DNA of 12,923 nucleotides from an uncultured Bacteroidales bacterium. Lineage in GTDB: Bacteria; Bacteroidota; Bacteroidia; Bacteroidales; P3. Where the stretch lies: NCBI GenBank assembly GCA_937910265.1, contig CALEPD010000091.1, positions 1 through 12,923 on the forward strand, given 5' to 3'. This document shows positions 7,059-12,923 of this stretch, piece by piece (the first letter of the stretch is position 1; every line of letters begins with the position of its first letter). Under the pieces are notes generated by a model. The model was given only the letters and a program-made list of their open reading frames with translations. It had not been told where the DNA came from and searched no databases. Both the position numbers and the translations under genes were made by a program.

Positions 7059-8141
7059 TCACCCTTGAACCCTGACACGCGGGTCGAGGATACCGTAAAT
7101 GATGTCGGTAATGATATTGATAAGCACCAGCAACAAACAGATGAACAATATGGTACCCATAACGACAGGAAAGTCGTATTTTTCCAATCCATCGACAATT
7201 ACGATTCCCATACCTTTCCAATCGAATACATATTCGACAAAGACAGCACCCGCAAAGAGACTTGCCAACCAACCGGACACAGATGTCACAACCGGATTCA
7301 TGGCATTGCGGAGCGCATGCCCCATAACCACCTTTTTGTAGGATAACCCCTTGGCCTTAGCCGTTCGGACATAGTCTTGAGAGAGCGCTTCGAGCATGGC
7401 GTTTTTGGTCAGTTGAGTCAGCGTGGCCAAAGGTCTTATGCCCAAGGTAAAAGCAGGCAGGACAAGGTTTTTGAGATCAAGATACTCACCACAACCATAA
7501 TCGTCGACTGTATATAAATTGCCGAACATGTTGAGATGGGTAATATCGGCCAACACATAGGCGAAAAACCATGCGATTAAAATTGCGGCGAAAAAGCTTG
7601 GCAACGACATTCCCAACGTAGAGACAATCAATGAGAACTTATCAATCCAAGAATCCTTAAAGAGTGCCGACATGACACCGAGTCCCACTCCCACAACAAA
7701 AGCAAATGCCATAGCCACAAGTGCCAATATGGCCGTTTGAGGGAATGCTGCGGCAATGATTTCGCTGACGGGGCGTTTGCTTTGATAAGAACGACGCAAA
7801 TAGGGTGCTTTAGCCACGAGAGAAGTGCTTCCGATTTCGAGAAGCGTAACATGACGGGTGTATTTGTCGGGATCGAGATAAAAGTAATGTTCGGGATTGC
7901 TATTGTTGTGGAATGACAATGGGGACAAATCGTTAAGATAATTGAGATATTGCGTTGCCAGAGGTTTGTCACGACCCAAATCGCGATTGATTATCTCAAT
8001 ACTTTCGGCATCGGCCCGTTGCCCCAACATCATACGAGCAGGATCGCCAGGTAAAATGTTGAACAAGAAAAACACAAGCGTCACCACACCGAGCAACACC
8101 AGAAAGCCATACAACAAACGATTGAGGGTATATCGCAACAT
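7059..8141 (-). CDS. ABC transporter permease, DppB/OppB (peptide/nickel) type
   Basis: The 360-residue inner-membrane protein matches the DppB/OppB permease family. TM1 is at about residues 9-29, followed by the hallmark NILPGDPARMMLGQRAD and a long extracytoplasmic segment (about 35-130). The remaining helices fall at roughly 133-160, 170-200, 226-246, 285-305 and 325-350. The EAA loop that contacts the ATPase is DYVRTAKAKGLSYKKVVMGHALRNA (256-280). The C-terminus ILDPRVRVQG is family-typical, with DPR. Such permeases pair with a DppC-type partner, ATPases and a binding protein; none lies in the window, so the partners must be elsewhere. Transport of di- or oligopeptides is the usual role, but the substrate is not determinable. 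It starts 10 bases after tsaB and is the last gene of the minus-strand series. Confidence 0.92.
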   Translation of the reverse strand: MLRYTLNRLLYGFLVLLGVVTLVFFLFNILPGDPARMMLGQRADAESIEIINRDLGRDKPLATQYLNYLNDLSPLSFHNNSNPEHYFYLDPDKYTRHVTLLEIGSTSLVAKAPYLRRSYQSKRPVSEIIAAAFPQTAILALVAMAFAFVVGVGLGVMSALFKDSWIDKFSLIVSTLGMSLPSFFAAILIAWFFAYVLADITHLNMFGNLYTVDDYGCGEYLDLKNLVLPAFTLGIRPLATLTQLTKNAMLEALSQDYVRTAKAKGLSYKKVVMGHALRNAMNPVVTSVSGWLASLFAGAVFVEYVFDWKGMGIVIVDGLEKYDFPVVMGTILFICLLLVLINIITDIIYGILDPRVRVQG

Positions 8142-8151
8142 AATATAAGAT

Positions 8152-8853
8152 TTATCTAAGTCCCCTTACCACAGACTTTTTGGCAACAAAATCCTTGAGA
8201 TAGAAAGGTTCAAAATAGGCAACGTCCTCATACTCGCCGAGTTCCAATTTTGAATAAGCCGGAGCGATCAAGCCGCAGGCAGAAACCACAAATCCGTCAT
8301 CATATACAGCATTAGGATGGACGCCGAGAATATCCTTTGTTTTCGATGCTCCATCGCCAATGAACGCCACATGACTTTTATTGAGGAAACTGTCGTAGAT
8401 ACCCGGCTCGATAATTTCAGCTTCTACTCCCCTTTGCTGAATTATTTTACCATTATTGACAGAATACAGGGCCGTATAACACTCCATACGCCGTGCATCG
8501 ATCATGGGGCAGATATAGCCTCGGTAGCCGGGGTTTTGCTGAAGGTAAAGAGCTGCCATAGATTGCAATGTAGGCACGGCCAACAACGGTATGTCGAGTG
8601 CATAACAAAGTCCTTTGGCGCTGCTGACTCCGATACGGAGGCCGGTATAGCTTCCAGGACCACTGCTTACACAAACAGCATCGATGCTTTTGCCAAGGGA
8701 ATTGGCATGCTTAACGATTTCGTCGACATACAATGCCAATTTTTGAGAATGGGCATTGGGCTCGTCGGAATGCAATTCCTTAACGACCATACGATTGCAC
8801 ACAAGTGCGGCGGAACATACGCTGGTAGATGTTTCGAGCAATAAAATATTCAT
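8152..8853 (-). CDS. tsaB: tRNA threonylcarbamoyladenosine biosynthesis protein TsaB
   Basis: TsaB (formerly YeaZ) is a non-catalytic ASKHA-fold partner of TsaD and TsaE. Together they attach threonylcarbamoyl to A37 of ANN-decoding tRNAs. The 233-residue protein starts MNILLLETSTSVCSAAL, the family phosphate-loop-like opening, and carries the diagnostic GPGSYTGLRIG at 65-75. Next comes KGLCYALDIPLLAVPTLQSMA, which is also typical. ICPMIDARRMECYTALY (114-130) matches the C-terminal half. The length is normal for the family. The ATG at 8853 places the LLLETST motif at the extreme N-terminus, as expected. The gene lies 5 bases after the LolA-like gene and 10 bases before the permease. The catalytic partner tsaD is not present here. 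Confidence 0.95.
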   Translation of the reverse strand: MNILLLETSTSVCSAALVCNRMVVKELHSDEPNAHSQKLALYVDEIVKHANSLGKSIDAVCVSSGPGSYTGLRIGVSSAKGLCYALDIPLLAVPTLQSMAALYLQQNPGYRGYICPMIDARRMECYTALYSVNNGKIIQQRGVEAEIIEPGIYDSFLNKSHVAFIGDGASKTKDILGVHPNAVYDDGFVVSACGLIAPAYSKLELGEYEDVAYFEPFYLKDFVAKKSVVRGLR

Positions 8854-8858
8854 AACAG

Positions 8859-9536
8859 TTAACGCATATCGATTATTTCCATACCTTTGTGCGACGCAGG
8901 GTCAAACTCAAAATCGGAATCCTTACACGACACCTTGAATTTGTAGTTTGACAAATGGAATTCGCCGCGTGACGAATCGTAGTTATGCATTTCCATGGCT
9001 TTTACTATATAACTTTTGCCATCGATAATAAGACGTATTTTGTGATAACTCTTGCCCTTCAACGGTTTGAGGTCGATAACCAATGTGCCATCGGGATTTT
9101 CACGGATAAATTTCGGCTTGAAATTCTTATCATAATTAGAGAGCAATTGAGCCGGATTCATCAAATCGTCACTCTGTTCAGACATCTTATTGACGACCAC
9201 TTCATTCACATCCTTATTCAAATGCCAGACAGCTGTTCCATTGCAAACAAGCTCCTGGGTGCCGAAGGTGATATGATATTTTCCCTTGTTATACAACACA
9301 TTGGCATTTTGACGCATGGTTTCCTTCTTGTCGGAATTCTTGTTAACCATGGTAACAGTGAAACTTACTGCAGAGTTCTGGAATTTTGAGGCAGCTTGTT
9401 TCAATATTTTATGAGCTTGGGCATCGTAAACATTTGCACCAACAGCCTCGGGTTTTGTCTGAGCCACAGCGGATGAGCCGTACAAGGCACCCAAAGTCAA
9501 AAAAGCAGACAGAAATATGGTTTTCAAAACTTTCAT
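8859..9536 (-). CDS. LolA-like outer-membrane lipoprotein carrier protein
   Basis: The 225-residue protein has a Sec signal peptide with probable cleavage after Ala25 (SSAVA-Q) and no lipobox. It should therefore be a soluble periplasmic protein. The mature part is beta-rich and fits the LolA-like family. A helix around AHKILKQAASKFQNSAVSFTVTMVN (41-65) opens into strands such as VLYNKGKYHITFGTQELVCNGTAVWHLNKDVNEV (80-113), the typical grip on a curved beta sheet. The C-terminal part ends in FEFDPASHKGMEIIDMR, as in many Bacteroidales relatives. The family ferries lipoproteins from LolCDE to the outer membrane. Sequence divergence across it means a related lipid-binding role cannot be excluded. 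The gene sits 14 bases after folE and 5 before tsaB. Confidence 0.85.
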   Translation of the reverse strand: MKVLKTIFLSAFLTLGALYGSSAVAQTKPEAVGANVYDAQAHKILKQAASKFQNSAVSFTVTMVNKNSDKKETMRQNANVLYNKGKYHITFGTQELVCNGTAVWHLNKDVNEVVVNKMSEQSDDLMNPAQLLSNYDKNFKPKFIRENPDGTLVIDLKPLKGKSYHKIRLIIDGKSYIVKAMEMHNYDSSRGEFHLSNYKFKVSCKDSDFEFDPASHKGMEIIDMR

Positions 9537-9550
9537 AGTATTAAATTGAT

Positions 9551-10162
9551 TTAATGAAGGCTAACGCCGATGATATGCATAAATTCCTCGCGGGTTTTGC
9601 TGTTTTTCATAAATGCACCCGTAAAGTCGCTGGTGGTGGTTACCGAATTCTGTTTCTGCACACCACGCATGGACATACAAAGATGCTGGGCTTCGATAAC
9701 CACAGCCACACCCAACGGATTGAGGGTATTTTGAATGCAATCTTTGATTTGTTTTGTGAGGCGTTCCTGGACTTGAAGACGACGAGCATAAGCATCAACG
9801 ATACGTGCTATTTTGCTGAGGCCCACAATAGTTCCGTTTGGGATATAGGCGACATGCGCTTTCCCGATAAAAGGAAGAGCATGATGCTCGCACATAGAAT
9901 AGATTTCGATATCCTTTACGACAACCATTTGTTTGTAATCTTCGTGAAAGATGGCAGAACGCAATATATCTTCAGGGTTAAGGTCGTATCCATTGGTACA
10001 ATAGAGCATGGCCTTGGCGATACGTTCAGGACTCTTGAGCAATCCCTCGCGGTTGGGGTCCTCGCCCAAAAGACGCAGTATTTCGCGATAATGGAGAGCC
10101 AATTCAGCGACACATTTCTCATCGTACTGGTCGACCTTTAAATATCCCTTTTCTTCTTGCAT
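9551..10162 (-). CDS. folE: GTP cyclohydrolase I
   Basis: FolE converts GTP to 7,8-dihydroneopterin triphosphate, the first step of tetrahydrofolate and related pterin synthesis. It works in the cytoplasm as a decamer. The 203-residue length is typical. The zinc ligands are visible: Cys91 and His94 in MCEHHALPFIGKAHVAYIPNG, and Cys162 in QHLCMSMRGVQKQNSVTTTS. The motifs GLSKIARIVDAYARRLQVQERLT (114-136) and the C-terminal REEFMHIIG are also characteristic. The presence of Cys91/His94/Cys162 shows this is the classical zinc-dependent FolE1, not the FolE2 type. The ATG at 10162 follows an AT-rich 26-base gap after the methyltransferase gene. The gap has no clear promoter, so cotranscription is likely. 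No other folate genes are in the window. Confidence 0.97.
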   Translation of the reverse strand: MQEEKGYLKVDQYDEKCVAELALHYREILRLLGEDPNREGLLKSPERIAKAMLYCTNGYDLNPEDILRSAIFHEDYKQMVVVKDIEIYSMCEHHALPFIGKAHVAYIPNGTIVGLSKIARIVDAYARRLQVQERLTKQIKDCIQNTLNPLGVAVVIEAQHLCMSMRGVQKQNSVTTTSDFTGAFMKNSKTREEFMHIIGVSLH

Positions 10163-10188
10163 AATTATTTGTATTTATATATTTTAAA

Positions 10189-11385
10189 CTATTCTACTTG
10201 AAGTAACAACCCTTTGAGATACTCGCCCTCGGGATGATAGATGCTGACCGGATGGTCGGACGATTGGGTAAGCCATTGAACAATGCGTACCTTGCGCTTG
10301 GCGTTGGCCGCAGAGGTGAAAATCATTGCCTGAAAATCGTCGCGGCTTACAGCCTGCGAGCAGCTGAATGTAAACAAGAGGCTTCCTGAAGGCATTTTTT
10401 CGAACGCTTTCTGATTTATATGACGATAGCCTTTTAGTCCCTGTTGCAGATTGCGGTGGTTTTTAGCGAATGCAGGCGGATCGAGAATCACTATATCGAA
10501 CGGCAAATCGCCAGGACAGTCGAGATACTGAGTGACGTCGGCGACAACTCCTTTATGCGGTGCATTGTCGCCAAAATTGATATGCACATTGCGGTCAGCA
10601 AGAGCGATTGCCTTCTTACTGATATCGACAGTTTCGACATAGGACGCACCGCCTCGCAAAGCAGCCAAGGAAAAACCTCCGGTATAGCCGAAACAATTGA
10701 GCACACGCTTACCGCGAGCCAATTCCATTACCTTGTAACGGTTGTCGCGTTGGTCGATAAAGAATCCTGTTTTCTGCCCCTCAAAGAAATTGATGAGCAA
10801 ACGGTTATCGGACTCTATCATTTCCCATTCAACCGGCTCATCACCCCAAAGGTATCCATCTTTGGCCTGATTTGGTTGAGGCAGTGTTGACGCACTTTTA
10901 TTAAAAACAGAGGACACCGGCAGTAGTTCACGCCATATATCAGCAAACATGTCAAGGTTACGGTACATGCCTTCGCTATGGGCCTGCATCACAACAACAC
11001 CATTGTAATAATCAACAATTAACCCTGGCAGGAAATCGCCTTCGCCATGAACCAAACGGAAAGCATTGCTACGGCCTATGGGGTGTCCATCCTGATTGAT
11101 AAGAGACAGCGATTTACGGTAATTGACAGCGGATTGAAAGCGTTTGTACCAAAAGTCGCGATCTATCACATCGGTATCGTAACTGATTACCTTGCAAACT
11201 ATAGAATCGTTTTGGTAGTGACCGACTGCCACCCATTGTCCGGTTGACGAATAGATGTCAACCAAATCGCCAGGTAAACAGTCGCCCTTTTTGCTCTTGA
11301 CTGCGCCCGAAAAAATCCATGGATGGCGTCGCAATAACGCCTTTTCTTTTCCGTGAGCCAAAATAAGACTGGGTCGTTGCGCCAT
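10189..11385 (-). CDS. rlmI: Class I SAM-dependent rRNA methyltransferase, RlmI (YccW) family
   Basis: The RlmI family makes 5-methylcytosine in 23S rRNA (position 1962 in E. coli). The 398-residue protein is the expected length. An N-terminal PUA-like RNA-binding domain spans about residues 4-75, with HPWIFSGAV at 21-29. A central linker domain contains RLVHGEGDFLPGLIVDYYNGVVVMQ. The catalytic domain begins with GQKTGFFIDQRDNR (203-216). Its SAM-binding motif is LNCFGYTGGFSLAAL (229-243), the active-site motif is LDPPAFAK (301-308), and FSCSQAV at 340-346 holds Cys342, the likely nucleophile region. HPEGEYLKGL at the C-terminus is family-typical. Position-specific activity is inferred from the family, and related RlmI-like proteins may target other sites. 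It starts 6 bases after rpe and is very probably translated from the same mRNA. Confidence 0.9.
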   Translation of the reverse strand: MAQRPSLILAHGKEKALLRRHPWIFSGAVKSKKGDCLPGDLVDIYSSTGQWVAVGHYQNDSIVCKVISYDTDVIDRDFWYKRFQSAVNYRKSLSLINQDGHPIGRSNAFRLVHGEGDFLPGLIVDYYNGVVVMQAHSEGMYRNLDMFADIWRELLPVSSVFNKSASTLPQPNQAKDGYLWGDEPVEWEMIESDNRLLINFFEGQKTGFFIDQRDNRYKVMELARGKRVLNCFGYTGGFSLAALRGGASYVETVDISKKAIALADRNVHINFGDNAPHKGVVADVTQYLDCPGDLPFDIVILDPPAFAKNHRNLQQGLKGYRHINQKAFEKMPSGSLLFTFSCSQAVSRDDFQAMIFTSAANAKRKVRIVQWLTQSSDHPVSIYHPEGEYLKGLLLQVE

Positions 11386-11391
11386 AAAATG

Positions 11392-12042
11392 CTAATTGTT
11401 CTTCAATTGATGGATTGTATCGATTGGATTTTCGGATGCAAACACTGCGTTGCCAGCAACCAAGACGTCGGCACCTGCCGCATACAACAATGGTGCATTT
11501 TGCAGGTTAACACCGCCGTCGACTTCGATAAGGCATTGAGGATTCTTGTGGTTGCACAGCTGTCGCAGTTGACGGACCTTGGAGTAGCAGTTTTCGATGA
11601 ATTTCTGGCCACCGAAACCCGGGTTCACCGACATCAGCAATACCATATCGCACAACTGGACAGTATCCTCGAGCAGGGACACCGGGGTATGAGGATTGAG
11701 GACCACGCCGCATTTCATGCCAGCATCCTTGATGGCATGCAAGGTTCTGTCAAGATGGGTACATGCCTCATAATGAACGGTGAGTATATCGGCACCGACC
11801 GACTTAAAGCTTGAAATGTATCGATCGGGATCCATAATCATCAAATGCACATCGAGGGGTTTGGCAGCATGTTTTTTAATAAACTTGATGACCGGTTGTC
11901 CGAAACTGATGTTGGGTACAAACATACCGTCCATCACATCGACATGAAGCCAGTCGCATTCGCTGGCGTTCAACATTTCGATGTCGCGTTGAAGATTTCC
12001 GAAATCGGCTGACAGTAAAGACGGTGAAAGCATTTTAGACAT
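11392..12042 (-). CDS. rpe: Ribulose-phosphate 3-epimerase
   Basis: Rpe interconverts D-ribulose 5-phosphate and D-xylulose 5-phosphate in the non-oxidative pentose phosphate pathway. It is a cytoplasmic TIM barrel of 216 residues, the normal length. The metal and catalytic residues are all in place: His33 and Asp35 in HVDVMDGMFVPN, His66 in LDVHLMI, and Asp175 in EVDGGV. The phosphate-binding stretches are MSVNPGFGGQKF (137-148) and VAGNAVF (195-201). SPSLLSADF at 6-14 is the standard first strand. The ATG at 12042 is 38 bases after the YitT-family gene. That AT-rich gap contains only a small hairpin, AATAG/CTATT, at 12043-12056 and no TAnnTTTG box, so rpe seems to depend on upstream transcription. 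Confidence 0.97.
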   Translation of the reverse strand: MSKMLSPSLLSADFGNLQRDIEMLNASECDWLHVDVMDGMFVPNISFGQPVIKFIKKHAAKPLDVHLMIMDPDRYISSFKSVGADILTVHYEACTHLDRTLHAIKDAGMKCGVVLNPHTPVSLLEDTVQLCDMVLLMSVNPGFGGQKFIENCYSKVRQLRQLCNHKNPQCLIEVDGGVNLQNAPLLYAAGADVLVAGNAVFASENPIDTIHQLKNN

Positions 12043-12080
12043 AATAGTATGCTATTTTGTTAGTTATTGTTGTTTTTGAT

Positions 12081-12689
12081 TTACATTTTTAATTTTTCGA
12101 AATTGCGCCCGTACACACCTTGCGTCTTGCAGACACTTATGAAGGCATCGGAGTCGATGCGATGAATTATCTGCATGATAAGCGGTTTGTCGGTTTTGTG
12201 AGCCATAACCACAAGAACTTTTTGGTCTTTATGGCTATACCCGCCTTCGGCATTGAGAAGTGTTGCTCCCCTACCCACTTCAGAGGTCACGGCAGCACCG
12301 ATTTCGTCGTTTTTGGATGAAAACACCATGATTTGATAGGTTTGCTTATTACCGTCGATAACCATATCGAGCACATAGGTCATTACCATCATGACGATAT
12401 AACCGAGAATAACATTTTCGACCTTATGGGAAACGAGGTATGAGCAACCGATGATGACCAAGTCTAAATACAAAATAACCTTACCCGGAGAGATATTGTG
12501 GTATTTGCTTATAATCAAAGCAATAATGTCGGTTCCACCGCTATTGCCTCCCATAGAGAATGTAAGGCCAATACCCACACCCAACATCGCACCGCCAACA
12601 ATGGCACACATAAAGTTGCCGAACTCAGCGACATTGACAAATTGTTCGACATGGATTATCTGCTGCCAGAAGAAAGGGAAAAGAAACAC
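12081..12689 (-). pseudogene. YitT-family membrane protein, N-terminally truncated
   Basis: The readable 202 residues match the C-terminal two thirds of the YitT family (YitT membrane domain plus DUF2179). The membrane part includes CAIVGGAMLGVGIGLTFSMGGNSGGTDIIALII (28-60), followed by helices at about 70-86 and 92-111. The soluble DUF2179 domain covers about 118-197, with GRGATLLNAEGGYSHKDQKVLVVM and the end VYGRNFEKL. Full-length relatives are usually about 280-300 residues, so roughly 90-100 N-terminal residues, including the first helices, are missing. The only upstream start in frame is a GTG at 12687-12689, and a TAG (12696-12698) lies just before it. Function is unknown for the family; a transporter role is often suggested. 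Either the gene is broken or the sequence is joined wrongly here. The genuine homologous part seems to begin within its first 20 residues. Confidence 0.75.
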
Positions 12690-12700
12690 CCTCTCCTACC
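12640..12700. other. Apparent breakpoint between two 5'-truncated genes
   Basis: Left of this stretch the minus strand codes for a YitT-family protein whose N-terminal part is absent. Right of it the plus strand codes for a hydrophobic C-terminus without a start. Both reading frames lose family-like sequence within the same ~50 bases. No inverted repeat, target-site duplication or insertion-sequence end was seen at the join. It is either a genomic rearrangement or an assembly chimera. Confidence 0.55.
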
Positions 12701-12843
12701 TGAATATCGGAATATTGGTTATCTTCTCAGCCATCATGCTGATAGGGCCACAGAAATACAACCCTGCAATGTACCTGCTTGTGCTTACCTTCCTGGTTAG
12801 AGCCTTGTCACAAGGACATTTCGCATATCATCAAAAACAATGA
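12667..12843 (+). CDS. 3' end of an unidentified small membrane protein (5' end missing)
   Basis: The last 58 codons of an open frame ending in TGA at 12841-12843 look like real protein. A basic stretch QKKGKRN is followed by two hydrophobic segments, YLNIGILVIFSAIMLIG and YNPAMYLLVLTFLVRALSQG, with the polar end HFAYHQKQ. No ATG, GTG or TTG start lies between the presumed junction and the first helix. Further upstream the frame is antisense to the YitT coding region, with low-complexity Pro-rich translation. I do not recognise the family. It could be the end of a larger membrane protein or a two-helix protein of about 65-75 residues that has lost its start. The stop overlaps the ATG of the next gene as ATGA, a sign of translational coupling and supporting evidence that this frame is coding. 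Confidence 0.5.
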   Translation, partial: QKKGKRNTLSYLNIGILVIFSAIMLIGPQKYNPAMYLLVLTFLVRALSQGHFAYHQKQ

Positions 12844-12923
12844 AGAAAATCCTATTTTTGGGCCTTGCGCTCGTATCGCTTATGGCATGTAAGAATGAAA
12901 ACCCATTGCTCGTAGAGCAGAAC
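12840..12923 (+). CDS. Lipoprotein, N-terminus only; resembles M3-family peptidyl-dipeptidase
   Basis: The first 28 codons of a gene that runs off the right edge encode a lipoprotein signal peptide. It has MKK, a hydrophobic core, and the lipobox-like LMAC with the modified Cys at residue 17. The mature start CKNENPLLVEQN resembles the beginning of Bacteroidales M3-family metallopeptidases (Dcp-like). In these a Cys-linked N-terminus leads into a NPLL/F...N segment before the peptidase domain. The M3 call is only a suggestion because 12 mature residues are visible and the HExxH zinc motif lies outside the window. Its ATG overlaps the stop of the preceding gene by ATGA. Confidence 0.5.
   Translation, partial: MKKILFLGLALVSLMACKNENPLLVEQN

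Noticed and set aside
8317..8844. 175-codon plus-strand frame antisense to tsaB
   Set aside because: TsaB is unambiguous on the minus strand through GPGSYTGLRIG, and the antisense translation has no recognisable motif.
9554..10141. 195-codon plus-strand frame covering almost all of folE
   Set aside because: FolE on the other strand has all zinc ligands and family motifs. The antisense frame is a by-product of its codon composition.
12451..12666. Upstream part of the plus-strand frame that ends at 12843
   Set aside because: This part is antisense to well-matched YitT sequence and translates into Pro-rich, low-information peptide. Only the part right of about 12667 looks like protein.
12655..12800. 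Plus-strand frame reading MDYLLPEEREKKHP in the junction region
   Set aside because: It has a plausible start at the junction, but its continuation lacks hydrophobic pattern or family features. The neighbouring frame has two clean membrane helices and ATGA coupling to the next gene.
1..12923. Search for a mobile element, CRISPR array, defence cluster, tRNA or rRNA
   Set aside because: I saw no transposase or integrase motifs, no direct repeats at regular spacing, no tRNA cloverleaf and no rRNA-like stretch. Apart from the TPR and two-helix proteins, all clear genes belong to well-known families.

Overview
The window looks like chromosomal housekeeping DNA from a member of the order Bacteroidales (Bacteroidota). 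The evidence is AT-rich spacers without Shine-Dalgarno sequences, promoter -7 boxes of the TAnnTTTG type, an ArgS with the KMKSREG form of the second signature, a bacterial acyl-ACP thioesterase, and a GyrA box of the QxRGGVG type. Family assignments come from motifs and remembered families; no search was run. I cannot place it to genus.

Layout, left to right. Positions 1-54 may hold the 3' end of an upstream membrane-protein gene. A short promoter region leads into a two-gene plus-strand unit: argS (arginyl-tRNA synthetase) and an acyl-ACP thioesterase, closed by a perfect 16-bp terminator hairpin. A second perfect 16-bp hairpin faces it and ends the minus-strand unit of gyrA followed by a secreted TPR protein. 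About 155 bases between the hairpins hold nothing recognisable. gyrA has its own upstream region with two TAACTTTG boxes.

From about 12.7 kb back to 7.06 kb runs a compact minus-strand series of seven genes with gaps of 5-38 bases: a YitT-family membrane protein, rpe, an RlmI-type rRNA methyltransferase, folE, a LolA-like periplasmic carrier, tsaB and a DppB-type ABC permease. They are probably cotranscribed, although they serve different pathways: pentose phosphates, rRNA and tRNA modification, pterin synthesis, lipoprotein sorting and peptide uptake.

The right edge is the least ordinary part. The YitT gene lacks roughly the N-terminal third of its family and has an in-frame stop just upstream of its only available start. 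Immediately beyond it, on the plus strand, is what looks like the 3' end of another membrane-protein gene, also without a 5' end. That gene overlaps by ATGA with the start of a lipoprotein resembling M3-family peptidyl-dipeptidases. Two genes meeting head to head with both 5' ends missing points to a rearrangement breakpoint or an assembly join near 12.65-12.70 kb.

I found no RNA genes, CRISPR arrays, insertion sequences, phage genes or defence genes. No new multi-gene system is evident. The points worth following are the 12.65-12.70 kb junction, a shared T9-GTAACTTTG promoter element, Gly at GyrA position 87, and the unassigned TPR and two-helix proteins.
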